Part shown: piece by piece, positions 10,418 to 17,753 of the stretch
Position numbering within the stretch: the first letter of the stretch is position 1
Layout of the letters: each line of letters starts with the position of its first letter
Position numbers and translations under genes: made by a program
DNA from: Nitrospirota bacterium
GTDB lineage: Bacteria > Nitrospirota > Thermodesulfovibrionia > Thermodesulfovibrionales > UBA1546
DNA: 33,465 bases
Reading direction: 5' to 3'
Assembly: GCA_021824065.1 (NCBI GenBank)
Contig: JAKALU010000013.1
Coordinates: 1-33,465 of the forward strand
Notes under the pieces: model-generated
Database searches by the model: none
What the model was told of the DNA's origin: nothing
What the model saw: the letters and a program-made list of their open reading frames with translations, nothing else

Positions 10418-11809
10418 ATGGATAAAGAAGTTTTAATAATCGATGACGATGAGAGTATAACATGGGTTGTTCAAAAAGCCCTTGAACCAATCGGCTATAA
10501 AGTTGTTTCACATACAAAACTCTCCTCAGGGCTGAAGGCAGTAAAAGAGGACTCTCAACTCATCCTCCTCGACCTTATCCTGCCTGATGGGAATGGCCTC
10601 GACGGTTTGCGCGACATAAAATCATCCAACCCCGATGCAACAGTAATAATGATAACAGCACATGGAAAAATGGAAAGCACTATAGAGGCTATGAAAGAAG
10701 GGGCATACGACTATATTGAAAAACCATTTGATATTGATGAACTCAAGATAGTTGTGGAAAAGGCATTCAAAGATATGTCCCTGAGAGAAGAACTCAAGAG
10801 ACTGAAAGAGACAACATCCGAGACAGAGGCACCACAAATAATCGGCAGAAGTGAAAAGATAATGAAGGTATTTAAAGAAATCGGCAGAGTCGCAACAAAA
10901 GACATAACAGTGCTCATAACAGGCGAGAGCGGGACAGGGAAAGAGCTTGTTGCAAAGGCAATACAATATAACAGCAAGCGCAGTTCAGGACCATTCGTTG
11001 CAATAAATTGCGCCTCCATCCCAAAAGACCTCATTGAGGCAGAACTTTTTGGCTGGGAAAAAGGCGCATTTACAGGTGCAAAAGAAAAACGCATAGGCAA
11101 GATCGAATCAGCAAATGGAGGGACGTTATTCCTTGACGAAATCTCTGAACTTGATCTAAACCTGCAGGCAAAGCTTCTCAGATTTTTGCAGGACAGGGAA
11201 TTCAGCCCACTGGGAAGCAATAAAGTAACAAAGGCAGATGTCAGGATAATAGGCGCAACTAACAAAAATCTGAAAGAGGCTGTTGCCAAAGGCTCGTTCA
11301 GAGAAGACCTCTACTACAGATTCAATGTTATACAGATAAAGCTTCCGCCTTTGAGAGACCGGAAAGAAGATATTCTCCCACTTGCAAAACACTTCCTCAA
11401 AGAGGCTCAGGCGAAGTTTGAAACAGGCCAGAAAGAGCTTTCAAAAGAAGCAAAGGATTTTATAATAAAATATGACTGGCCGGGCAATGTAAGGGAATTG
11501 GAAAATACAATCAAGAGCGCGTGCATCCTCTCTGATGGGACAGCAATAGAAAAACGCGACCTGCATGTAGAAGAAGGGAATTCGTATTCTATAAAGGAAT
11601 TCCTTGAGGATAAGTTGAAGCGATATTTAAAGGACATGACAAAACTCGAGACAGGTAATCTTCACACCGCTGTGATGTCTGAAGTTGAAAAAGCTTTGAT
11701 AAGCATCGTACTGAAAGAAACAAAAGGCAACCAGCTCAAGACAGCAAGAACCCTCGGCATTAACAGAAATACCCTGAGGGCGAAGATAAAAGAGTATAAG
11801 ATAAAGTAG
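10418..11809 (+). CDS. Sigma-54-dependent response regulator, NtrC-like
   Basis: REC domain; AAA+ with GESGTGKE, GAFTGA, and a Fis-type HTH (NQLKTARTLGINRNTLRAKIKEYKI). Confidence 0.93.
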   Translation: MDKEVLIIDDDESITWVVQKALEPIGYKVVSHTKLSSGLKAVKEDSQLILLDLILPDGNGLDGLRDIKSSNPDATVIMITAHGKMESTIEAMKEGAYDYIEKPFDIDELKIVVEKAFKDMSLREELKRLKETTSETEAPQIIGRSEKIMKVFKEIGRVATKDITVLITGESGTGKELVAKAIQYNSKRSSGPFVAINCASIPKDLIEAELFGWEKGAFTGAKEKRIGKIESANGGTLFLDEISELDLNLQAKLLRFLQDREFSPLGSNKVTKADVRIIGATNKNLKEAVAKGSFREDLYYRFNVIQIKLPPLRDRKEDILPLAKHFLKEAQAKFETGQKELSKEAKDFIIKYDWPGNVRELENTIKSACILSDGTAIEKRDLHVEEGNSYSIKEFLEDKLKRYLKDMTKLETGNLHTAVMSEVEKALISIVLKETKGNQLKTARTLGINRNTLRAKIKEYKIK

Positions 11810-11871
11810 CTCTGAACTTTGAAGGCTATTTAATATTAGTTAGTTAATTTTTATATATTGAGAGGTGTATT

Positions 11872-12546
11872 ATGACTATAAAGGTTCTTATTGTCGACGA
11901 TCTGAAAAACTTTCTTGACCTTGAAACATCATTTCTAAAGAGGACTGAATGTATTGTCCTGAAGGCTACAAACGGGCTTGAAGCGCTTCGTATTGCCAAG
12001 TCTGAAAGACCGGACATAATATTCCTCGACCTGGAGATGCCTGTTATGAACGGAATCGAATGCTGCAGGTTTGTAAGGTCAGATGTTGAATTAAAGGACA
12101 CCCCAATTGTGATTGTGACCGCCTCTCCCAAAGAAGAGGAGTGTCGCAGTGCAGGGTGCAGTTCTTATCTCCGGAAGCCGATAGACGAAGATATTTTCCT
12201 CGCTGAAATTAAAAAATTTGTTCGAATAAAAGAAAGAAATGAGCCAAGATTGGATGTGGCGATACCCGCAGATGTAGCTTTCAAAGGAACCATGACTTCA
12301 GGCACAGTTCGGAATATCAGTAAGAGCGGTCTTCTGCTTGAAACCGAAGAACCATACGGAATCGGCTCAATGCTTACAATTGATTTTTCTTTCCCTGATA
12401 GAAAAATCAAAGTAAAAATAAAAGGTATAATTGTAAGAGATGCAACAGGCAGGTCTACAGATAAAGGCTTTGGTCTCAGTTTTTTTGAGGTTGCTGAGAA
12501 ACACCAGTCATCCATTAATTCTTTCATAGACGAACAGATAAGTTAA
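11872..12546 (+). CDS. Response regulator receiver domain fused to PilZ-like domain
   Basis: REC with IIFLDLEMPVMNG; C-terminal RLDVAIPADVAF...TVRNISKSGLLLETEEP...GFGLSF typical of PilZ. Confidence 0.75.
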   Translation: MTIKVLIVDDLKNFLDLETSFLKRTECIVLKATNGLEALRIAKSERPDIIFLDLEMPVMNGIECCRFVRSDVELKDTPIVIVTASPKEEECRSAGCSSYLRKPIDEDIFLAEIKKFVRIKERNEPRLDVAIPADVAFKGTMTSGTVRNISKSGLLLETEEPYGIGSMLTIDFSFPDRKIKVKIKGIIVRDATGRSTDKGFGLSFFEVAEKHQSSINSFIDEQIS

Positions 12547-12599
12547 AAACAGTTAGTAGATTTTCTTAGAGTTTTTGTCAACGGCAGGCAGCTTATCTC

Positions 12600-12648
12600 T
12601 CCCCCTTGCCCAAACTCTCCGCAGTGCATATAATGAAATCATTACATG
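12600..12648 (+). promoter_or_regulatory. Promoter element copy 1
   Basis: TTGCCC (12606-12611), 17-nt spacer, TATAAT (12629-12634), ATG 11 nt later (12646). Confidence 0.65.
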
Positions 12649-12766
12649 AAAATAAACAATTATCATGAAGCAGCAGTAGGTCAGGCTTTCCTTTGTGCAT
12701 AACTGGTCGCAAATGGTCGCAGCTACAACGCTGATTTTAACTTTATAATAAACACCCCATCGCATC

Positions 12767-12802
12767 TTGATGATATCCACTAATTTGGCTATAATATAGC
12801 CA
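12767..12802 (+). promoter_or_regulatory. TA operon promoter with palindromic operator over the -10 box
   Basis: TTGATG (12767-12772), 17-nt spacer, TATAAT (12790-12795); TGGCTATA-A-TATAGCCA palindrome 12786-12802. Confidence 0.7.
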
Positions 12803-12804
12803 GA

Positions 12805-13098
12805 ATGCGATATGAAATCATCTTGTCACCGGAAGCCGTTCAAGATTTGAAATTGCTTGATGCTTACCAAAGGACAAAAATAAAGGATTTGATTGAGGTC
12901 CATTTAAGGCATGAACCGACCAAAACAAGCAAGAGCAGAATAAAGAGACTGCGCGGATTAAGGCATCCTCAATACAGGTTGAAGATAGATGACTTTCGTA
13001 TATTTTATGATCTAGAAAGAAACAGAGTAGAAATACTCTCGATAATTTTAAAATCAAAAGCCGCTGAATGGCTTAAAAAGGTAGGAGAAAGCATATGA
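12805..13098 (+). CDS. RelE/ParE-family toxin
   Basis: MRYEIILSPEAVQDLKLLDAYQRTKIKD...LRGLRHPQYRLKIDDFRIFYDLERNRVEILSIILKSKAAEWL matches the RelE/ParE fold pattern. Confidence 0.88.
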   Translation: MRYEIILSPEAVQDLKLLDAYQRTKIKDLIEVHLRHEPTKTSKSRIKRLRGLRHPQYRLKIDDFRIFYDLERNRVEILSIILKSKAAEWLKKVGESI

Positions 13099-13334
13099 AG
13101 AAAGCAGCTTTGTCAGAAGTTAAAGATGACCTATCCAAATTTCTGCGGTTAGCTGAAAAAGAGGAGATTGTAATAACACGTCATGGGAAACCCGCCGGCG
13201 TTTTAATCGGGTTTGAAGACGAAGAAGATTGGTTTGATTACCGCTTGGAGAATGACCCGCGATTCTTAAAGAGAATCGAACAAGCCCGTAAGAGTCTTAA
13301 ATCAGGCAGGGGGATAAAAATAGAAAATGTTTAA
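13095..13334 (+). CDS. Phd/YefM-family antitoxin
   Basis: ALSEVKDDLSKFLRLAEKEEIVITRHGKPAGVLIGFEDEEDW; ATGA overlap with the toxin gene. Confidence 0.87.
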   Translation: MKKAALSEVKDDLSKFLRLAEKEEIVITRHGKPAGVLIGFEDEEDWFDYRLENDPRFLKRIEQARKSLKSGRGIKIENV

Positions 13335-13335
13335 G

Positions 13336-13391
13336 GCATAACAAATCACTCGTGCGGATGGCGAATAGCCACCGCACAGTTCAGGCGTGGA
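13336..13391 (+). other. attC-like bulged hairpin directly downstream of the antitoxin
   Basis: gcataac...GTGCGG(a)TGGC-GAATA-GCCACCGCAC...gttcaggcgtgga; 10-bp stem 13352-13377 with a single unpaired A. R'/R'' boxes are degenerate. Confidence 0.35.
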
Positions 13392-13410
13392 TATCAGGAA
13401 GAAAGCGTTA

Positions 13411-13445
13411 CCCCCCTTGCCCAAACTTGCCCCAGCGCATATAAA
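13411..13445 (+). promoter_or_regulatory. Promoter element copy 2
   Basis: TTGCCC (13417-13422), 17-nt spacer, TATAAA (13440-13445). Confidence 0.55.
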
Positions 13446-13510
13446 AAGCCTGAAATCGGGCTCGACATCTTGTTTGGATTAGTGTACGATTTAAAAAGGA
13501 GGGGTCAGAA

Positions 13511-13708
13511 ATGAAACACAAGCACAGATATGAAGCTATTTACCATCCTGCCCTTACATCTAAAACAATGGCATTGGGTATCAAGGCTGCTGAAATCAGA
13601 AAATGCGCTACCTGCCAGAAGGAAATGACGTTTGTATTAACAAAGGATGGGTGGTTTCCGCTGTTTGAGGATAAGGAATCTGACAAACAAGACATACTTT
13701 TAGCTTAA
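13511..13708 (+). CDS. Small protein with one CxxC (65 aa)
   Basis: Good SD (aaaggagggg) before ATG; contains KCATCQKEMTFVLTKDGWFPLFE. Confidence 0.6.
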   Translation: MKHKHRYEAIYHPALTSKTMALGIKAAEIRKCATCQKEMTFVLTKDGWFPLFEDKESDKQDILLA

Positions 13709-13781
13709 GTGTATTACTGTGAACCGTTGAGGCACCTTGTCTTCTAAAGGATCGCATATCACCACCTGAAATATACTCGCT

Positions 13782-13827
13782 CCCCCCTTGCCCAAACCTT
13801 CCTTAGTGCATATAATGAAATCAACAC
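13782..13827 (+). promoter_or_regulatory. Promoter element copy 3, upstream of the OmpR-type regulator
   Basis: TTGCCC (13788-13793), 17-nt spacer, TATAAT (13811-13816), CDS start at 13828. Confidence 0.7.
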
Positions 13828-14517
13828 ATGAGCAACGAAAAAATTCTTATAGTTGAAGACGAGAAGAAGATTGCAGACATCGTAAAGTCATACCTTAAAA
13901 GGGATGGGTTTAATGTCAATATTGCAGAAACAGGAGAACAGGCATTAAAGTTAATCAAAAATAAATACGACCTCATAATCCTTGACCTGAAACTTCCTGA
14001 CATTGATGGAGAAACAATATGCAGCACTATCAGGGAATTCTCAGACGTGCCCATAATAATGCTAACCGCTAAAAGCTCAGAAGAGGAAAGAGTGAAAGGC
14101 CTTGGAATAGGGGCCGATGATTATGTGGTAAAACCGTTCAGCCCGAGGGAACTCGTGGCAAGGGTGAAGGCGCATCTGAGGCGGACAAAGAAAGGCGAAA
14201 AAAAGGTTCTGTCTTTTAACAAAGGGGCACTGAAGATCGATACCCTCTCAATGGAGGTTACAAAAAGAGAAACAGTTATCCCTCTTACAATCACTGAATT
14301 CAAAATATTGCTCGGCCTTGCAGAAAGACCGCATGTTATATTCAGCAGGCTTCAGCTTGTAAATATGGTTCAGGGCTATGACTTTGAGGGTTATGACAGG
14401 GTTATAGATGCCCATATAAAAAACATCAGGCATAAGATAGAGGATGACACTCAAAAGCCGATGTTCATTAAAACAGTTTATGGCGCAGGATATAAGTTTA
14501 TAGGGGTTCCTGACTGA
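13828..14517 (+). CDS. OmpR/PhoB-family response regulator
   Basis: REC domain (LIILDLKLPDIDG, GADDYVVKPFSPRELVARVKAHLRR) plus winged helix (VIDAHIKNIRHKIEDD...KTVYGAGYKF). Confidence 0.93.
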   Translation: MSNEKILIVEDEKKIADIVKSYLKRDGFNVNIAETGEQALKLIKNKYDLIILDLKLPDIDGETICSTIREFSDVPIIMLTAKSSEEERVKGLGIGADDYVVKPFSPRELVARVKAHLRRTKKGEKKVLSFNKGALKIDTLSMEVTKRETVIPLTITEFKILLGLAERPHVIFSRLQLVNMVQGYDFEGYDRVIDAHIKNIRHKIEDDTQKPMFIKTVYGAGYKFIGVPD

Positions 14518-14535
14518 TTAAAATAAGGAGTAAGA

Positions 14536-15915
14536 ATGAAAACTAAAATATTCCTTGCCCTCATAGCCGTCATCCTCGCAGCCCTTCTTTCGAATTTCAT
14601 ATTTGAATGGCTGATAATGAGAGACTTTGACAACTATGTTAACGGAGTTAAAGAAGACCAGTTTTACTGGGTACTCGCATCAGTTGAAGGAAGTTACTCT
14701 GACGGAAGATGGGATAAACAGGCGTTATCAGAGTCTATCCACTGGGCCATGATGCTCGGACTCGACATAAAAGTCCTTAATGCCGAGGGGCAAGAGGTTA
14801 TATCATCACATAAGGCAATGGAATCATTGTCTGATACAATGAAGCACCGTATGGAAGGGCTTTTTCATATCCATGAAACAACAGGTAATTTTGACGAATA
14901 TCCCCTTTACATAAAGGGCAAAAAAATAGGAACTATTCTGTCACGTCCATTTCAAAAAGAAAGAATAAAAGAGAAGGAATTCATATTCAAAAAAAGGACA
15001 AAAAATTTTCTTTATGTCTCTTTTTTAATTGCTGGCGGAGGTTCGCTATTAATAGCCCTGCTCTTAAGCCAGTACCTTTCAAAACCTATTACGAATTTAA
15101 AAAAAGCGGCAGAAAAAATTGCAAGTGGAGATTTCACCGTAAGGACAAGTCCTATATCTTATGATGAGGTCGGGAAGCTTGCCGAAACATTCAATAAAAT
15201 GGCAGAATCTCTGCAAAGAGAAGAAGAATTAAGGGAACACCTTCTTTCCAATATCGCCCATGAATTAAGAACTCCGTTAACAATATTAAAAACCCATGCA
15301 GAGGCGATTACGGATGGAGTAATAGACAGAGAAAAAGGACTCGAAAACATAAAAAATGAGATTGACCGATTAATCAGACTCGTGAAAGGCATCGAAGATA
15401 TCACTGCTGCAGAGGCAAGTTTTTTCACAAAAGGTGAGATGACAGAGATAAACCTCAAAGAATTTCTCTCGGGACTCAGCAACGAAATGCTTCCGGCATT
15501 TAAAGAAAAGGGTCTTGATATAAAGGTTGCAAGGGAAGACGACCTGTTTATTGTTACAGATACCGAAAAACTCGAAAGGATAATAAGGAATATAATTTCA
15601 AATTCTCTGAAATTCACAGAAAAAGGCGGCGTCTGGATTGACTACGGGACGGACGGGAAAACGTTCTTCATCGAGATAAAGGATTCAGGGAAAGGCATAC
15701 CCGAAAATGAAATCCCGTTTATATTCAACCGTTTTTACAGAGTAGAAAATCAAATCCCCTCATTAGTGAAAGGGGGTGAGGGGGGATTAGGACTGGGGCT
15801 TGCCATAGTAAAAGAGCTCGCTGATGTAATGGGTGGGAAAATTGAAGTCAAAAGCAAGGCCAATGAAGGGACAACTTTCAGGATATATTTTGTGATGCGG
15901 CCAGCCAATAGATAA
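14536..15915 (+). CDS. HAMP-domain sensor histidine kinase
   Basis: Two TMs, HAMP (YLSKPITNLKKAAEKIASGDF), SNIAHELRTPLTILKTHAEAI, HATPase with LGLGLAIVKELADVMGG. Confidence 0.92.
   Translation: MKTKIFLALIAVILAALLSNFIFEWLIMRDFDNYVNGVKEDQFYWVLASVEGSYSDGRWDKQALSESIHWAMMLGLDIKVLNAEGQEVISSHKAMESLSDTMKHRMEGLFHIHETTGNFDEYPLYIKGKKIGTILSRPFQKERIKEKEFIFKKRTKNFLYVSFLIAGGGSLLIALLLSQYLSKPITNLKKAAEKIASGDFTVRTSPISYDEVGKLAETFNKMAESLQREEELREHLLSNIAHELRTPLTILKTHAEAITDGVIDREKGLENIKNEIDRLIRLVKGIEDITAAEASFFTKGEMTEINLKEFLSGLSNEMLPAFKEKGLDIKVAREDDLFIVTDTEKLERIIRNIISNSLKFTEKGGVWIDYGTDGKTFFIEIKDSGKGIPENEIPFIFNRFYRVENQIPSLVKGGEGGLGLGLAIVKELADVMGGKIEVKSKANEGTTFRIYFVMRPANR
15753..15788. repeat. G/C-run palindromic repeat inside the histidine kinase CDS
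   Basis: aatcccctcattagtgaaagggggtgaggggggatt encodes IPSLVKGGEGG within the ATP-lid region. Confidence 0.65.
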
Positions 15916-16032
15916 TTGCATAATATTATTTTTTAGTTTAAATTTGTAGAGTGCGGTGAAAACGAAATATTAAGGTACAATCCACAAGTTTCGACAGATT
16001 GAGAATAAATCATTTTTATGAAAGGAGTGCAT

Positions 16033-16728
16033 ATGAAATTACATTTGATAGTAGTTTTATGTATTGTGCTTTTGGCAAGCATGGTTTATGCGGGTGAAGA
16101 GTCTGTTCTGAAAACCCAGAAGGATAAGTTGAGTTACAGCATTGGAGTGGATATCGGTAACAGCATGAAAAGGCAATCACTTGATATTGATCCCGATCTT
16201 CTTGCGAAGGGGATCAAAGACGCTTTCTCCGGCAGCAAGCCCTTATTGACCGAGGAGGAGGTTCGCGAAACTCTGATGGCTTTGCAGAAGGAGATGATGG
16301 CAAAGCAGAATGAGCAGGCAAAAATACTTGCCGAAAAAAACAAAAAACAAGGCGAGGCTTTCCTTGCTGAGAACAAGAAAAAGAAAGGTGTGAAAACTCT
16401 GTCGAGCGGTCTGCAATATAAGATAATAACAGAAGGGACTGGTAAGACTCCGAAGGCAACAGATACTGTGACAGTCAATTATCGCGGGACATTGATGGAT
16501 GGAACAGAGTTTGACAGCTCCTACAAACGAGGACAGCCAGCAACATTTCCAGTCAGCGGCGTGATCAAAGGCTGGACCGAGGCATTGCAATTGATGAAGG
16601 AAGGTGCAAAGTGGCAGCTTTTTATCCCTTCTAATCTCGCTTATGGCGAGCGGAGTGCAGGAAGTATCATCGGCCCGAATGCAGTTCTAATTTTTGAGGT
16701 TGAACTGATATCGGTTACAGGGAAATAA
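16033..16728 (+). CDS. FKBP-type peptidyl-prolyl cis-trans isomerase (FkpA/Mip-like), exported
   Basis: Signal peptide; SYSIGVDIGNSMKRQSLDIDPDLLAKGIKDAFSG N-terminal domain; FKBP domain VTVNYRGTLMDGTEFDSSYKRG...GERSAGSIIGPNAVLIFEVELI. SD aaaggag favours ATG at 16033 over 16018. Confidence 0.92.
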   Translation: MKLHLIVVLCIVLLASMVYAGEESVLKTQKDKLSYSIGVDIGNSMKRQSLDIDPDLLAKGIKDAFSGSKPLLTEEEVRETLMALQKEMMAKQNEQAKILAEKNKKQGEAFLAENKKKKGVKTLSSGLQYKIITEGTGKTPKATDTVTVNYRGTLMDGTEFDSSYKRGQPATFPVSGVIKGWTEALQLMKEGAKWQLFIPSNLAYGERSAGSIIGPNAVLIFEVELISVTGK

Positions 16729-16738
16729 AATAACAGCG

Positions 16739-16776
16739 ATAGGGATAGTGACAATAATTATTGTCACTATCCCTAT
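16739..16776. repeat. Perfect 38-bp palindrome
   Basis: ATAGGGATAGTGACAATAA|TTATTGTCACTATCCCTAT; 19-bp arms, no spacer. Confidence 0.9.
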
Positions 16777-16869
16777 ATAACCATAAATTCTCAGTCCAAC
16801 TTCTAAGCCTTCATAATCTTCCTATAAAACCTTCAAAAAATCTTCACACTCTTCTGCTAATTTAAAACC

Positions 16870-17187
16870 ATGAACAGAATGTTAATAGTTATTTTCCCTA
16901 TCCTCGCTTTTGTTTTATCTGCATATGGAGGGGATAACACACAAAAGGAAGTTACTCCTTATGGTGTTTCATGTCATTTGTGCGGCGCATATGGATACTG
17001 TGATAAACAGCCTGCACACAAAAAGGCAGTCAATGCCCTTAAATCGTATTATGAAAAGAAGGGGTTGAAGGCGGTTGTTATAAAGGAAGGCGGAAGGTTT
17101 GTAGAGGCAGACGTTTACAGGAACAAGGAGATAGTTGACAGAGCCCTGTTTGACTGTAGAACAGGACGGATAAGGTCAATATATTGA
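16870..17187 (+). CDS. Small exported Cys-containing hypothetical protein
   Basis: N-terminal signal peptide, then VSCHLCGAYGYCDKQPAHKKAVNALKSYYEKKGLKAVVIKEGGRFVEADVYRNKEIVDRALFDC. Confidence 0.6.
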   Translation: MNRMLIVIFPILAFVLSAYGGDNTQKEVTPYGVSCHLCGAYGYCDKQPAHKKAVNALKSYYEKKGLKAVVIKEGGRFVEADVYRNKEIVDRALFDCRTGRIRSIY

Positions 17188-17326
17188 TGATAATGATGGG
17201 CGCATACACACTTTGAAACCATCGGATTAGCTAAAAATAACTTGGAGAGATTCATAATTTCTTCAAAATTAAATGGTAGCCTTAAGGCTAAAGAAGATTA
17301 AGGGAATTACCAAAGGAGGGAGAAAG

Positions 17327-17734
17327 ATGAAGACATATAGTCTTAAATATATCGCTATCGCCACTATCATGCTCTTTTTTACAATAGGCGTAAGCGAGGT
17401 AATGGCGCAGAAGACAGTAAAAGACGAATCTCTTAGGAGGGGTGAGACAAGGTCTACACTTGACCCGAATATGTTTTCAAATTACGCGACCATAAAAAGG
17501 GCATATCAGATAGCAAAGGAGATCCCGTGGGTTCTGGACAGCATTTACTGTTATTGTTTTTGCGAAGATTCGCCAGCTTTCAAGCATAAGAGCCTTCTCA
17601 GTTGCTATCTTGACAACCACGCTGCGATGTGAGACATTTGTCTTGGGGAAGCCATGAGGGCTTTCGAGCTTTACAAAAAAGGATATTCCGTAAAACAGAT
17701 ACGGAATACAGTTGAAAAAGAATACAAGAGGTAA
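17327..17734 (+). CDS. CYCXC-type exported (seleno)protein with in-frame TGA (17630-17632) read as selenocysteine
   Basis: SD aaaggaggg then ATG 17327; signal peptide MKTYSLKYIAIATIMLFFTIGVSEVMA; YCYCFCEDSPAFKHKSLLSCYLDNHAAM-TGA-DICLGEAMRAFELYKKGYSVKQIRNTVEKEYKR-TAA (17732-17734). The frame stays protein-like after the TGA, and a Cys at the TGA would give CxxC. Confidence 0.8.
17647..17665 (+). promoter_or_regulatory. Candidate bacterial SECIS-like hairpin downstream of the UGA
   Basis: GGAAGCC-ATGAG-GGCTTTC, 7-bp stem with one G-U pair; the first loop G (17656) is 24 nt after the UGA. That G is the third loop base, so it is an imperfect match to the bSECIS rule. Confidence 0.4.
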
Positions 17735-17753
17735 TCAAATGTGGATAAAGTAG

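Noticed and set aside
17273-17326. Upstream start giving the 119-aa version of the CYCXC ORF
   Set aside because: The strong SD (aaaggaggg) and signal peptide support ATG 17327; the upstream part crosses a palindrome.
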